A DNA stretch of 64,000 nucleotides. Origin: Alkalibacterium pelagium (GTDB lineage: Bacteria > Bacillota > Bacilli > Lactobacillales > Carnobacteriaceae_A). The stretch spans positions 62,001-126,000 of the forward strand of contig NZ_FNZU01000001.1 of assembly GCF_900109325.1 (NCBI RefSeq), in the 5' to 3' direction. A program made the position numbers and the translations under genes. Under the pieces are notes generated by a model. That model had not been told where the DNA came from. It ran no database searches and saw only the letters and a program-made list of their open reading frames with translations. Shown here piece after piece: positions 8,893-18,483 of the stretch. Every line of letters starts with the position of its first letter. Position 1 is the first letter of the stretch.

Positions 8893-9694
8893 ACAGCGCA
8901 AACTTCTTTCGATCCCTTATTACCTGTGGATCGTTTTATTCGTCGTTTTTCCCGTTTTGTTACTGCTTGTACAGTCATTTCGGGGCCTTGACGGATCATT
9001 TACACTGACGAACATACAGACTTATTTTACGTCTCAAGTCTATCTGACGATGACGATGCAGTCGTTTTTATATGCTTTCCTGATTACTGTGCTGACACTA
9101 GCCATCAGTTATCCGGCTGCCTACTTCCTGACGCAGACTAAGCACAAACAGTTATGGCTGCTGATCCTGATTTTGCCGACATGGATGAATATCCTGCTGA
9201 AAGCATACGCTTTTATAGGCATCTTAAGTCAGACCGGCTTTGTCAATCAGCTCCTGGATAATATAGGCATTGGAGCACAGCCGCTTCTCTTCACAAGGCT
9301 CAGCTTTCTGATTGTGGCTACTTACATCGAAATTCCGTTCATGCTTCTTCCAGTCTTCAATGCCATTGACGAAATCGACGGATCGATGGTTCTTGCAAGC
9401 CGGGATCTGGGGGCCAATGAGTGGCAGACTTTTAGATCTGTGATCTTTCCAATGTCTCTGTCTGGTGTGAGAAGTGGGATCCAGGCCGTATTCATTCCTT
9501 CCTTGTCTCTTTTCATGCTGACTAGACTGATTGCAGGGAACCGTGTCATTACTCTGGGTACAGCAATCGAACAGAACTTTCTGGTTACACAGAACTGGGG
9601 AATGGGATCAACGATGGGTATCATCCTGATTCTGATCATGTTTGCGGTTATGTACGTGACACGTAAACGAAGAAAGGGAGTGCCGGGAAGATGA
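8885..9694 (+). CDS. potB: Spermidine/putrescine ABC transporter permease
   Basis: 269 residues with six predicted membrane spans and the EAA-type loop around [19 protein letters not shown] (about residue 170), which docks onto PotA. It overlaps potA by 8 bases and potC by 4 bases (ATGA), indicating translational coupling. Confidence 0.95.
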   Translation: MTRQRKLLSIPYYLWIVLFVVFPVLLLLVQSFRGLDGSFTLTNIQTYFTSQVYLTMTMQSFLYAFLITVLTLAISYPAAYFLTQTKHKQLWLLILILPTWMNILLKAYAFIGILSQTGFVNQLLDNIGIGAQPLLFTRLSFLIVATYIEIPFMLLPVFNAIDEIDGSMVLASRDLGANEWQTFRSVIFPMSLSGVRSGIQAVFIPSLSLFMLTRLIAGNRVITLGTAIEQNFLVTQNWGMGSTMGIILILIMFAVMYVTRKRRKGVPGR

Positions 9695-10521
9695 CCAAGA
9701 ATAAAAACTGGGCAAAGCTCTATTTATTCGTCGTATTCATTCTGCTGTATACACCAATTGCCTATCTAATATACTATTCCTTCAATGAAGCGGGTACGAT
9801 GAACCAGTTCAGCGGATTTACACTGGAGCATTATGCAGCATTGGCAGAAGACTCCAGACTCCTGATCATTGCACTGGACACGATCCGGGTCGCTCTTTTA
9901 TCAGCACTTATTGCAACAGTGATCGGAACATTTGGCGCTATTGGGATTTACTTTTCAAGGAGACGTCAGACTCAAAACATGCTTCTGAGTCTGAATAACA
10001 TTCTTCTGGTTTCACCTGATGTGATTATAGGAGCAAGTTTCCTTCTGCTCTTTACTTTAGTAGGATTCCAGCTGGGCTTTTACTCTGTTCTGCTCTCACA
10101 TATTGCTTTCAGTATTCCTATCGTCGTTCTGATGGTCCTTCCTAGGTTGGAAGAAATGAACGGAAATATGATTACGGCTGCAAGAGACCTAGGAGCAAAC
10201 CATTTACAGGTGCTCAAGGAGATTATTCTTCCAAGCATTACGCCTGGGATATTGGCCGGTTACTTTATGGCGTTTACCTACTCGATCGATGATTTTGCAG
10301 TAACCTTCTTTGTAACGGGGAACGGCTTTGCGACATTGTCTGTAGAAATTTATTCCAGAGCACGCCAAGGCGTCAGTCTGGAAATTAACGCGTTGAGTAC
10401 GATCCTCTTTCTTGTTGCATTCAGCCTTGTTGCCGGATACTATTTCATCCAGCAGCAGCGTACACGACAGAAACTGGCACACATGGATCCGACAAATCAT
10501 GAAAAGGCGGTGACACCATAA
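9691..10521 (+). CDS. potC: Spermidine/putrescine ABC transporter permease
   Basis: 276 residues with six membrane spans and an EAA loop AARDLGANHLQVLKEIILP (about residue 163). It pairs with PotB to form the translocation channel. The start codon overlaps the potB stop and its own stop shares a base with the potD ATG, so the four genes form one tight operon. Confidence 0.95.
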   Translation: MTKNKNWAKLYLFVVFILLYTPIAYLIYYSFNEAGTMNQFSGFTLEHYAALAEDSRLLIIALDTIRVALLSALIATVIGTFGAIGIYFSRRRQTQNMLLSLNNILLVSPDVIIGASFLLLFTLVGFQLGFYSVLLSHIAFSIPIVVLMVLPRLEEMNGNMITAARDLGANHLQVLKEIILPSITPGILAGYFMAFTYSIDDFAVTFFVTGNGFATLSVEIYSRARQGVSLEINALSTILFLVAFSLVAGYYFIQQQRTRQKLAHMDPTNHEKAVTP

Positions 10522-11591
10522 TGAAAAAACTGATTAATTTGTCACTGGTTATTATTGGGCTGACAACGACTGCTTTCCTGGGAGGACGTTACATCGAGCA
10601 GGCTCAGGGCACAAGTGGAGCAGATGTTTTTCACTTGTACAACTGGGGGGACTATATCGATTCCGATCTGATTGAGCAGTTTGAAGAAGAAACGGGTTAC
10701 CGCGTTGTCTACGAAACGTTTGACTCTAATGAAGCCATGTACACTAAGGTACAGCAGGGCGGGACGGGGTATGACCTGGCGATTCCAAGTGAATACATGA
10801 TCGAGCGGATGATTGAAGAAGACTTAGTCGTGGAGCTGGAACATTCTAGAATCGAGGGCCTGGAACACATCGATCCTGATTTTCTCGATCTGAACTTTGA
10901 TCCAGGGAACCGTTACTCGATTCCTTATTTCTGGGGAACACTCGGAATTGCATACAACGAAGACCTGTTGGAAGGTTTTGAACCGGAAAGCTGGGAAGAC
11001 TTGTACCGACCTGAACTGGCGGACAGTATCCTGATGATCGACGGGGCCCGAGAAGTTATAGGGATCGGCCTTCAGACTTTAGGCTATTCACTCAATTCAA
11101 GAGACTCATCCGAACTTCAGCAAGCAGCAGACCAGCTGACTGAACTGTCACCAAACATCAAGGCACTGGTGGCTGACGAAATCAAGATGTATATGATTCA
11201 GGAAGAGGCTGCGATTGCGGTCACTTATTCTGGAGAAGCTGCAGATATGATGTGGGAGAACGAATCCATTGTCTATATTCTACCCGAAGAAGGATCGAAT
11301 CTCTGGTTCGACAACATGGTGATCCCGCACACTGTACAGAATGAAGAAGCGGCGTATGCTTTCATCAACTTCATGCTGGATCCTGAAATAGCTGCCCAGA
11401 ACGCAGACTATATCGGATACAGCACACCCAACCAGACGGCAATGGACTACCTGCCTGAAGAAACAGTGGAAGACGAGCAGTTCTATCCGAGCCAGGATAT
11501 GATGGACAATCTGGAAGTCTACGAAGACCTCGGACTGGAATACACCGGGATTTACAATGACCTGTTTCTGGAGTTTAAAATGATCAAATAA
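10521..11591 (+). CDS. potD: Spermidine/putrescine-binding protein
   Basis: 356 residues. A hydrophobic N-terminal segment (residues about 4-22) acts as a signal or anchor; no lipobox cysteine is seen, which is unusual because many Gram-positive PotD proteins are lipoproteins. The mature part begins FHLYNWGDYI and contains FGTLGIAYNE-like and DGAREVIG segments typical of the PotD/PotF periplasmic-binding fold. It captures polyamines outside the membrane for PotABC. A strong terminator follows. Confidence 0.95.
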   Translation: MKKLINLSLVIIGLTTTAFLGGRYIEQAQGTSGADVFHLYNWGDYIDSDLIEQFEEETGYRVVYETFDSNEAMYTKVQQGGTGYDLAIPSEYMIERMIEEDLVVELEHSRIEGLEHIDPDFLDLNFDPGNRYSIPYFWGTLGIAYNEDLLEGFEPESWEDLYRPELADSILMIDGAREVIGIGLQTLGYSLNSRDSSELQQAADQLTELSPNIKALVADEIKMYMIQEEAAIAVTYSGEAADMMWENESIVYILPEEGSNLWFDNMVIPHTVQNEEAAYAFINFMLDPEIAAQNADYIGYSTPNQTAMDYLPEETVEDEQFYPSQDMMDNLEVYEDLGLEYTGIYNDLFLEFKMIK

Positions 11592-11600
11592 AGTTAGTTT

Positions 11601-11639
11601 AAGAAGTGAGACTTAATCATCAAGTCTTACTTCTTTTTT
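11601..11639 (+). terminator. Terminator of potABCD
   Basis: Stem AAGAAGTgAGACTT / AAGTCTtACTTCTT with a 7-base loop and a T-run. The arms end at about 11633. Confidence 0.88.
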
Positions 11640-11642
11640 CTA

Positions 11643-11651
11643 TGCTATAAT
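11643..11651 (+). promoter_or_regulatory. Extended -10 promoter of rpiA
   Basis: TGcTATAAT is a perfect extended -10 element 32 bases before the rpiA ATG. No clear -35 is seen because the potD terminator occupies that space. Confidence 0.6.
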
Positions 11652-11682
11652 TTAATTACATATATACGAAGGAGAGAGACGG

Positions 11683-12360
11683 ATGAACTTAAAGAAGATG
11701 GTCGGCTACAAAGCGGCAGAATTTGTAAAGGACGGAATGATTGTTGGGCTAGGAACAGGATCTACGGCCTACTACATGGTTGAGGCGATTGGAAAACGTG
11801 TGAAAGAAGAAGGCTTGTCTATTGTTGGCGTCACAACCTCTCACAGAACAACTGATCAGGCAAGGGAACTTGGAATTCCGTTAAAAGATATTGATGAAGT
11901 CGATCATATTGACGTGACCATCGATGGGGCGGATGAAATCTCAGATGACTACCAGGGCATAAAAGGAGGAGGAGCTGCGCACCTCTTTGAAAAAATGGTC
12001 GCAAACCAGTCTGAAGAAATCATCTGGATCGTGGACGACAGCAAAATGGTATCTAAATTAGGCGCATTCCCTCTCCCAGTAGAAGTGGTGAAATTCGGAT
12101 GCGGACAAGTACTGAATCTGTTAAAAAAAGAGAATCTGAATCCCGAATTTCGTCTGAATGACGACGGGAGCAAACTGGAGACTGATTCAGGCAACTATAT
12201 CATTGATCTGCATTTGGGAACGATCGAAGATCCTCATAAACTCGCATCCTTCCTGGACTCTGTCACAGGTGTAGTGGAGCACGGGCTGTTTCTAGATAGC
12301 GTCACTAAGGTGATCGTCGGAAGAGAAGACGGACCTGAAGTGATCGATGTAGAAAGATAA
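11683..12360 (+). CDS. rpiA: Ribose-5-phosphate isomerase A
   Basis: 225 residues, the usual size. It interconverts ribose 5-phosphate and ribulose 5-phosphate in the pentose phosphate pathway. Motifs: [16 protein letters not shown] (phosphate-binding loop, residues about 23-38), TIDGADEIS with the catalytic Asp residues (about 82-90), and [12 protein letters not shown] with the catalytic Lys/Glu region. GGAGAG precedes the ATG. It is a single-gene unit ended by a strong hairpin. Confidence 0.97.
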   Translation: MNLKKMVGYKAAEFVKDGMIVGLGTGSTAYYMVEAIGKRVKEEGLSIVGVTTSHRTTDQARELGIPLKDIDEVDHIDVTIDGADEISDDYQGIKGGGAAHLFEKMVANQSEEIIWIVDDSKMVSKLGAFPLPVEVVKFGCGQVLNLLKKENLNPEFRLNDDGSKLETDSGNYIIDLHLGTIEDPHKLASFLDSVTGVVEHGLFLDSVTKVIVGREDGPEVIDVER

Positions 12361-12372
12361 AAGAGACTAATA

Positions 12373-12424
12373 GACCTGCAGAGCGGCTGGACGGATAGTC
12401 TGTCGTTCTGCAGGTCTTTTTTTT
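12373..12424 (+). terminator. Terminator of rpiA
   Basis: GACCTGCAGA pairs with TCTGCAGGTC, followed by a run of eight T. The 30-base loop can form a further small helix. Confidence 0.85.
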
Positions 12425-12447
12425 GTTTTTATAGGGTTTGAATGTAG

Positions 12448-12532
12448 TAGCTCCGGCACTCGGCCTAGAAATCGATTTGAATTAAGGCGCAATTGCCATA
12501 GCCCCGGCACTCGGATGCAAAATCGGTCTGAG
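12448..12532. repeat. Imperfect direct repeat, two copies, period 51
   Basis: TAGCTCCGGCACTCGG (12448-12463) recurs as TAGCCCCGGCACTCGG (12499-12514), and AAATCGATTTGA (12469-12480) recurs as AAATCGGTCTGA (12520-12531), both with the same 51-base offset. The copies therefore span about 34 bases each. They lie between convergent rpiA and the amidase gene. I do not recognise the element and saw no further copy in this window. Confidence 0.75.
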
Positions 12533-12625
12533 CTCTTAACCAAGTGTAAAAATAGAGTAATTGATGCCTCAATACAGCAAAACTCATGACAAAACTACCG
12601 AAGCGTTCATCCCCGTATCATTTAT

Positions 12626-14092
12626 TCAGATAAATAACCCATCTTCTTCCATCATACAGCCTATATGCAGTAACCAGTGCTCCTTGCCTTTCGGAGCGGT
12701 GAACTGGATTCCCAAAGGCATGCCTTCTTTTGTCAGATGTGTGGGCAGACTGATCGCAGGCTGGCCAGTCAGATTGGCTTGTTGAGTAAAAGGAGTCATC
12801 GATAGACTTTCTTCCCACATATCCCATATCAGCTGCTGCTGGTCGTCTGGTGAGAAGCTGTCAATATGTCTCATTTTCTCTTTAAAAGATTCAGACCAGT
12901 AGACCTTGTCAACTCTGGGAGCGGGCTCAGCTGTTGTCGGCTGAAGCAGCAGGTCGTATCGTTCATTAAATAAAGCAGCTTTTTCCGCAGCCTTATCCCA
13001 AGTGCTCAGTGTATTTGAATACTCAGCTGCACTGACTTTTTTTCCAGCCTGATACAGGACCCAAGTCAGCAGTTCCACTTCATCCATCGTGATCGACCTC
13101 CCGAGCACTTTCTCCATATTCCCCAGCATAGCTGCGGTTTCTCCGGAATTCATAACATAGTAGGATTTCATCAGATCTATACCATCGATATCAGGTTCAC
13201 TCTGGTCTACCGCAAACCCTTTTTGTTCGAGCCAGTTGACAGCGTTCAGAACAGCGTCTTCAGCTTCGCTGCTTACCTGACTGCCGATCGGAGATTTCAG
13301 GGAAAAGGCGATTCTCATCTTTTTATTAAGTGGGGCAGTCAGACTGTTAAGATAGCCTTCCCTGTACAAGGGTGTCTGAAAAGCAGCTGCAGGCTGTACG
13401 ACTTGCATGTGGTCGAGCAAAGCAGCAGTATCTCTGACTGATTTTGTCAGAGCGAAGCTGATGGCAGCACCTTGCCATGCCCGCCCGGCTCCAGGGCCAA
13501 TAGGTGTTCTGCCGCGAGTCGGTTTCAGTCCGACTAAACCGGTAAATGAAGCCGGTATGCGAATCGATCCACCGCCATCACTTGCTCCAGCTATAGGCAC
13601 CATTCCTGATGCGACTGCTGCGGCAGCACCGCCGCTTGATCCTCCTGCGCTGAACTCAGAGTTAAAAGGATTACGTGCCGGCCCAAAAAGATCGGAGTGC
13701 GTGATATTGGTAAAACCGAACTCTGGTACATTAGTCGATCCAATTGGGATAAATCCAGATTTCTGAAGCTGGGCAACAAAGTGGCTGGTGTATGATGATC
13801 TGTTCTCTCTCAACAGTTTGGAACCTGCGCGAGCAGGTTCTCCGATCATGTTCTGACCCAGTTCCTTTAAAAGGATCGGCACACCACTAAAAGGACCATT
13901 TAACTTCGATTCATCACGCGCTTTACTAAGTGCTTTAGCTTCTCTCGTATGGACGACTGCATTTAACAGCGAATTTTGTTCATTAATGGACTTGAAGCTG
14001 GCCTTAAGGAGTTCTTCAGATGAAACGTGCCCGTTTCTGATTTGCTCCGAATAATACAATCCGTCTTTAGTCCGGTCAATATGAAAGCTCAT
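12626..14092 (-). CDS. Amidase signature family hydrolase
   Basis: 488 residues, normal for the family. The Ser-cisSer-Lys triad is visible: Lys about 76 in VPILLKELG, cis-Ser about 152 in GGSSGG, and nucleophile Ser about 176 in DGGGSIRIPASF. The remaining Gly/Ser-rich signature follows (GLKPTRGR). It hydrolyses a carboxamide; the sequence is closer to stand-alone amidases than to GatA, since no gatB or gatC is adjacent. The substrate is unknown. The ribosome binding site GGAAGGGG precedes the ATG. No terminator is seen after the stop, where transcription would run into the duplicated repeat. Confidence 0.9.
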   Translation of the reverse strand: MSFHIDRTKDGLYYSEQIRNGHVSSEELLKASFKSINEQNSLLNAVVHTREAKALSKARDESKLNGPFSGVPILLKELGQNMIGEPARAGSKLLRENRSSYTSHFVAQLQKSGFIPIGSTNVPEFGFTNITHSDLFGPARNPFNSEFSAGGSSGGAAAAVASGMVPIAGASDGGGSIRIPASFTGLVGLKPTRGRTPIGPGAGRAWQGAAISFALTKSVRDTAALLDHMQVVQPAAAFQTPLYREGYLNSLTAPLNKKMRIAFSLKSPIGSQVSSEAEDAVLNAVNWLEQKGFAVDQSEPDIDGIDLMKSYYVMNSGETAAMLGNMEKVLGRSITMDEVELLTWVLYQAGKKVSAAEYSNTLSTWDKAAEKAALFNERYDLLLQPTTAEPAPRVDKVYWSESFKEKMRHIDSFSPDDQQQLIWDMWEESLSMTPFTQQANLTGQPAISLPTHLTKEGMPLGIQFTAPKGKEHWLLHIGCMMEEDGLFI

Positions 14093-14268
14093 AGGTTTCC
14101 CCTTCCTTATTCAGTCAAATTTTTTTCAGTATATCAGTCAGAGGTAAGGAATCAATAGTGCAGCTGGGAATATACTTGTAGAATCAGACTGATTATTGAA
14201 GCAGAAAAGTGAACAGAGGGTTAAATCAAGTGTTTATGGAATCTTCATTATAAATAATGAGGAGTTTA

Positions 14269-14297
14269 TTGACTAAAAAAAGACAAAATTGTATATA
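14269..14297 (+). promoter_or_regulatory. Promoter of the amino-acid ABC genes; 14093-14448 otherwise empty
   Basis: TTGACT (14269-14274), a 17-base spacer and TATATA (14292-14297). A second TATAAT at 14382-14387 has no clear -35. The rest of the AT-rich 356-base gap holds no gene or riboswitch that I can recognise. If the first promoter is used, the leader would be about 145 bases long. Confidence 0.55.
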
Positions 14298-14448
14298 TAA
14301 ATAAAGATCAGAAAGCTGGTAAAACAAAGATAAGCAAGTGATTTATTTCTATGTGTCTTCTCTTCATCAGACAAAATCGACTATAATTTTGACTTAAAAA
14401 TTTCAGGTTGCTATGATTTTGAAGGAAAAACGAAAGGGGATAATAAAA

Positions 14449-15300
14449 ATGAACAAATCATTATTGATGAAGACGGTGCTGCTTGGAAGCGTCATAACGC
14501 TGACAGCCTGTGGGGAAAGTGGTGCTAGTGAGAATAGTTCAGATAACTGGGATGAGATACAAGAAGCGGGTGTGATCCGGGCAGCGACATCTGGTACATA
14601 TTTTCCAAATTCATATCACGATGCTGAAACAAATGAACTGACTGGCTTTGAAGTTGAAATATTGAGAGAAGTTGCTGATCGTCTGGAACTGGACATTGAT
14701 TTTACTGAAATGAATGTAGACGGCATGCTGACGTCTCTGAACAGTGAACAGATTGATGTTGCCGCCTTGAGTATCAGTCACGCCGGAGAAAATGCGGACC
14801 GATACAACTACACAATTCCCTATAAATATTCCTATATGTCCATGATTGTTCGGGAAGAAGATAACTCAGGGATTGAAGAAATGGAAGACCTTGACGGAAA
14901 ACGAGCAGCCGGAGCGGCTACGACTACGTATATGCAGATTGCAGAGCAGTACGGAGCAGAGCTGGCGATTTATGACAATGCCACAAACGATCAGTATTTA
15001 TGGGACGTAGCAAATGGTCGAACTGACTTGATCATTAATGATTTTTACGGTCAGACAATGGCGCTGACGGCCTTCCCGGATATTCCAGTTCACATTCATG
15101 AAGAGCTGTTCTTCAATCCGAGCTACACTAACTTCTCTCTTAAACTAGGCAATGATACACTGACTGAGCAGATTGATCAGGTACTGGAAGCCATGCATGA
15201 AGACGGCACACTCAGTGAGATCTCAGAGACATTTTATTATGGGGAAGATGTGACAGTTGAAGAGGACTTTGACATCATGACCATCGAACTAGAGGGGTAG
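14449..15300 (+). CDS. Amino-acid ABC transporter substrate-binding lipoprotein
   Basis: 283 residues of bacterial solute-binding protein family 3. A lipoprotein signal peptide ends in LTAC (Cys about residue 21), so the protein is tethered outside the membrane. The mature domain starts VIRAATSGTYFPNSY and contains TGFEVEILREVADRL, the usual ligand-lobe pattern. AAAGGGGA lies 8 bases before the ATG at 14449; the in-frame ATG at 14413 lacks such a site. The ligand is probably cystine or a polar amino acid by family. The permease follows after 2 bases, but no ATPase gene is adjacent. Confidence 0.92.
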   Translation: MNKSLLMKTVLLGSVITLTACGESGASENSSDNWDEIQEAGVIRAATSGTYFPNSYHDAETNELTGFEVEILREVADRLELDIDFTEMNVDGMLTSLNSEQIDVAALSISHAGENADRYNYTIPYKYSYMSMIVREEDNSGIEEMEDLDGKRAAGAATTTYMQIAEQYGAELAIYDNATNDQYLWDVANGRTDLIINDFYGQTMALTAFPDIPVHIHEELFFNPSYTNFSLKLGNDTLTEQIDQVLEAMHEDGTLSEISETFYYGEDVTVEEDFDIMTIELEG

Positions 15301-15302
15301 CC

Positions 15303-15986
15303 ATGCAGTCTATTGAGTGGCAGTATATATTTGATCCGGAACTGGCCTGGGAATCATTACCGTTTTTATTAAGAGGCGTGCCATATACATTAGGCATTGC
15401 CTTGGTCAGTACGGCTATTGGTGCAGTAATAGGAATGGCCATCGCTCTGATGAGGTTGTCTCCATCCAGAACATTAAGATCGGTCGCCCGCTTGTATGTT
15501 TCCTTTATGAGGGGGACACCGGTACTCGTCTTTCTTTTCCTGATTTATTTTGGTCTGCCTTTTGTAAACATTCAGTTCAATGCACTGACATCGGCTATTA
15601 TCTGTTTCAGTTTGAACGGGGCAGCCTATATTTCGGAAATTTTCCGCTCGTCCATTTCATCCGTGAATCGGGGACAATGGGAAGCGGCAACCGTTCTCGG
15701 AATGACTCCTTATGTCACGCTGAAAGATATTATTCTTCCGCAGGCTTTCAGAATAGCGATCCCACCTTTGAGCAGCGTTCTCCTGGATGTTATTAAGGGA
15801 ACATCTCTGGCAGCCATGATTACAGTCAATGAAATTTTTCAAAATGCCAGAGTGGTTGGAGGAAGAGAGCATGATTATATGACGATGTACATTCTAGTTG
15901 CAGCAATTTACTGGGTAATCTGCAGTCTATTCGGACTCTTTCAGGATTATCTTGAAACAGTCTCGTCCAGGTACATCGTCAACTGA
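15303..15986 (+). CDS. Amino-acid ABC transporter permease
   Basis: 227 residues with membrane spans and the HisM/GlnP-type signature: GVPYTLGIAL, then FMRGTPVLVFLFLIYFGLP, then an EAA loop AATVLGMTPYVTLKDIILPQ (about residue 130). It should form a homodimeric channel. The operon ends here with a terminator, so its ATPase must come from elsewhere in the genome. Confidence 0.93.
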   Translation: MQSIEWQYIFDPELAWESLPFLLRGVPYTLGIALVSTAIGAVIGMAIALMRLSPSRTLRSVARLYVSFMRGTPVLVFLFLIYFGLPFVNIQFNALTSAIICFSLNGAAYISEIFRSSISSVNRGQWEAATVLGMTPYVTLKDIILPQAFRIAIPPLSSVLLDVIKGTSLAAMITVNEIFQNARVVGGREHDYMTMYILVAAIYWVICSLFGLFQDYLETVSSRYIVN

Positions 15987-16008
15987 GGTATTCTCTTTTA
16001 AGGCAAAA

Positions 16009-16049
16009 GAAGACCCCGCACTATTTTATAAGTACAGGGTCTGTCTTTA
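16009..16049. terminator. Bidirectional terminator between ABC permease and tdh
   Basis: AGACCC (16011-16016) pairs with GGGTCT (16037-16042), with inner ACT/AGT pairs. T-rich sequence follows on the plus side and TTCTTTTG on the minus side, so it can serve both convergent units. Confidence 0.7.
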
Positions 16050-16053
16050 TATA

Positions 16054-17016
16054 TCATGCGTATGAAAGAATGCCCTTGTTTTTCAATTGCTTCAGCATAT
16101 CTTCAGTCATTTTTTCAAGATCGTACTTAGGTGAGAATCCCCATTCTTCTTGAGCTGCTGTTGTGTCGATGGCATTTGGCCACGACTCTGCGATCCCTTG
16201 TCTGACAGGATCAACATCATAACTCAGCTTGAAGTCAGGCAGATGTTTCTGGATAGCTTTCTCGACATCTTCAGGTGCAATGCTCATAGCACTGACATTG
16301 TAGGCGTTACGGTTGACCAGCTGGTCGCTAGGTGCTTCCATCAGCTGAATGATCAAGTCGACAGCGTCAGGCATGTACATCATATCCATATATGTGCCTT
16401 TGTCGATAAAGGATGTATATGCATTGTTTTTCAATGCTTCATAATAAATATCGACAGCGTAGTCTGTCGTTCCACCACCAGGAAGTGTGTCGTAGGAAAT
16501 CAGACCAGGGAAACGGACGCTTCGTGTATCCACGCCAAATTTCTGGAAATAGTAATCCCCGAGCAGCTCTCCGCTGACTTTAGTGACACCGTACATGGTA
16601 GTCGGACGCTGGATCGTGACCTGTGGGGTCTGATCTTTAGGGGTCTGTGGTCCGAAAGCTCCGATTGAACTGGGTGTAAAGAACTTCAAGTCATACTCGC
16701 GTGACAGCTCCAGTGCGTTGATCAGTCCGCCCATGTTCAAATCCCAGGCTAGCTGAGGTTTTGCTTCGGCAACAGCTGACAGTAAAGCAGCGAGGTGGAT
16801 AAATGTATCGACTTCATACTGCTCCACCAGATCCTTCATGTGATCGGCATCGGTCACATCCAGGATTTCGAAAATACCATCAGTGACCACTTTAGAATCT
16901 TCGGGCTGTCTGATATCAGTAGCGATGACGTTTTCTTTTCCATAGACTTCGCGTAATCTGATTGTAAGCTCTGATCCGATCTGACCTAGAGCTCCAGTAA
17001 TGATAATTTTTTTCAC
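16054..17016 (-). CDS. tdh: L-threonine 3-dehydrogenase, SDR type
   Basis: 320 residues of the extended short-chain dehydrogenase/epimerase fold. NAD-binding [10 protein letters not shown] is near the N-terminus, the catalytic Tyr-Lys are in [10 protein letters not shown] (about residues 143-152), and the Ser/Thr are in [10 protein letters not shown]. The segment [20 protein letters not shown] is characteristic of the UDP-galactose-epimerase-like threonine dehydrogenases. With Kbl encoded just upstream on the same strand, it converts threonine to 2-amino-3-ketobutyrate, which Kbl cleaves to glycine and acetyl-CoA. It is not the zinc-dependent type found in Escherichia coli. The function is partly assigned from this context. 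Confidence 0.88.
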   Translation of the reverse strand: MKKIIITGALGQIGSELTIRLREVYGKENVIATDIRQPEDSKVVTDGIFEILDVTDADHMKDLVEQYEVDTFIHLAALLSAVAEAKPQLAWDLNMGGLINALELSREYDLKFFTPSSIGAFGPQTPKDQTPQVTIQRPTTMYGVTKVSGELLGDYYFQKFGVDTRSVRFPGLISYDTLPGGGTTDYAVDIYYEALKNNAYTSFIDKGTYMDMMYMPDAVDLIIQLMEAPSDQLVNRNAYNVSAMSIAPEDVEKAIQKHLPDFKLSYDVDPVRQGIAESWPNAIDTTAAQEEWGFSPKYDLEKMTEDMLKQLKNKGILSYA

Positions 17017-17102
17017 TCGTAAACCTCCGACTTTTTGTCTATTATTTATTACCAGCAGAAAGAGAAAAGATGAAAATCACCTTTTCTCTAAAAGTCTATA
17101 AG

Positions 17103-18296
17103 TTAACTGATAACATCGAGTTCCTTGCCGATTTTTTTGTAAGTTTCAAGCACAATATCGAGCTGGTCCTTGGTGTGAGCGGCACTTGGCATATTTCTTA
17201 CTCGACCTGTTCCACGAGGGACTGTAGGGAAGACGATCGATTTTGCGTAGACGCCTTCTTCTGTCAGACGTTTGGAGAAACGCTGAGTCAGTTTTTCTTC
17301 ACCGATAATACACGGGGTAATAGGTGTTTCTGAGTCACCGATGTTGAAGCCAAGATCTTTAAGTCCAGCTTTCAAGTAACGGCCATTTTCCCAAAGACGC
17401 TCGTGTTCTTCAGTTGAGCTGGACATGATATCGATGGCTTCGATACAGGCTGCAGCAGCTCCTGGAGTCAGTGAGGTAGAAAACAGGAACGGACGGGCAC
17501 GTACTTTAAGCCAGTCGATCAGATTCTGAGTTCCGGCAACATATCCACCGACCACACCGACTGCTTTAGACAGGGTTCCCATCTGGAAATCAATTTTATC
17601 CTGGAGACCAAAATGTTTAACTGTGCCGGCACCTTTACCCATGACACCTGATCCATGTGCATCATCAACATACGTGATCAGATCGAACTCTTCAGCGATT
17701 TCAACGATTTCAGGCAATTTCGCAACATCCCCATCCATTGAAAAGACACCGTCAGTGATATACATAATTTTTTCATACTGTCCGCTTTCAACAGCTTCTT
17801 TAGCTTTTGCTCTCAGATCATCCATATCCTGGTGTTTGACACGAATAACTTTTGCTCCGGATAAACGGCATCCGTCAATGATCGACGCATGGTTCAGTTC
17901 GTCAGACAGGATGGCATCGTTTTTGTTCATGACCGCAGAAATTGCTCCCATGTTGCAGTTGAATCCGGACTGGAAAGCGACAGCTGCTTCAGTGTGCTTG
18001 AACTCAGCTATTTTTGCTTCCAGCTCGTCATGGATAGACTGAGTTCCGTTAATCGTTCTAACGGCACCGGCACCTACGCCATATGTGTCAGTTGCTTCAT
18101 TTGCTTTTACTTTGAGACGGTCATCATTTGCAAATCCTAGATAGTTGTTAGAAGACATATTGATCAGTTTTTTTCCATTGATCGTAATTTCAGATCCGTT
18201 TGGTCCCTGGATCGTATCGATTTCATTATAAAGGCCATTATCCTTTAATTCCTGAAGATTATTTTCGAGAAAGGTATTCAACTTTTGACTAGTCAT
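17103..18296 (-). CDS. kbl: Glycine C-acetyltransferase (2-amino-3-ketobutyrate CoA ligase)
   Basis: 397 residues of the alpha-oxoamine synthase family, PLP-dependent. Motifs: [14 protein letters not shown] (N-terminal), [12 protein letters not shown] (the Asp and His that hold PLP), and [15 protein letters not shown] with the Schiff-base Lys (about residue 242). Length matches Kbl (about 397), and the paired tdh supports this over 7-keto-8-aminopelargonate synthase. The first gene of the kbl-tdh unit; 86 bases separate them. The upstream 187-base gap is shared with divergent pdp, and I could not find a convincing kbl promoter. Confidence 0.93.
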   Translation of the reverse strand: MTSQKLNTFLENNLQELKDNGLYNEIDTIQGPNGSEITINGKKLINMSSNNYLGFANDDRLKVKANEATDTYGVGAGAVRTINGTQSIHDELEAKIAEFKHTEAAVAFQSGFNCNMGAISAVMNKNDAILSDELNHASIIDGCRLSGAKVIRVKHQDMDDLRAKAKEAVESGQYEKIMYITDGVFSMDGDVAKLPEIVEIAEEFDLITYVDDAHGSGVMGKGAGTVKHFGLQDKIDFQMGTLSKAVGVVGGYVAGTQNLIDWLKVRARPFLFSTSLTPGAAAACIEAIDIMSSSTEEHERLWENGRYLKAGLKDLGFNIGDSETPITPCIIGEEKLTQRFSKRLTEEGVYAKSIVFPTVPRGTGRVRNMPSAAHTKDQLDIVLETYKKIGKELDVIS

Positions 18297-18483
18297 AAAA
18301 TCGCTCCCTTGAGTATTTGGTTGTGCACTTCCTTATAATTCTACCACTCTTTTAGAAGGACGTGTAGTATTGAAAGGCTTTATTGGAAGATTCTTATCGA
18401 CTCTAAGGAAATTCTACTTAATAGAACAATCAGGTGTGATAAAATAAGGCTTACATGATAATGATGAATGGAGTGTTACGAGA

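Noticed and set aside
12561-12785. 74-codon plus-strand frame after the rpiA terminator
   Set aside because: Overlaps the amidase 3' end antisense, and lacks a ribosome binding site.
13407-13766. 119-codon plus-strand frame
   Set aside because: Lies fully antisense to the conserved active-site region of the amidase, which has strong family motifs.
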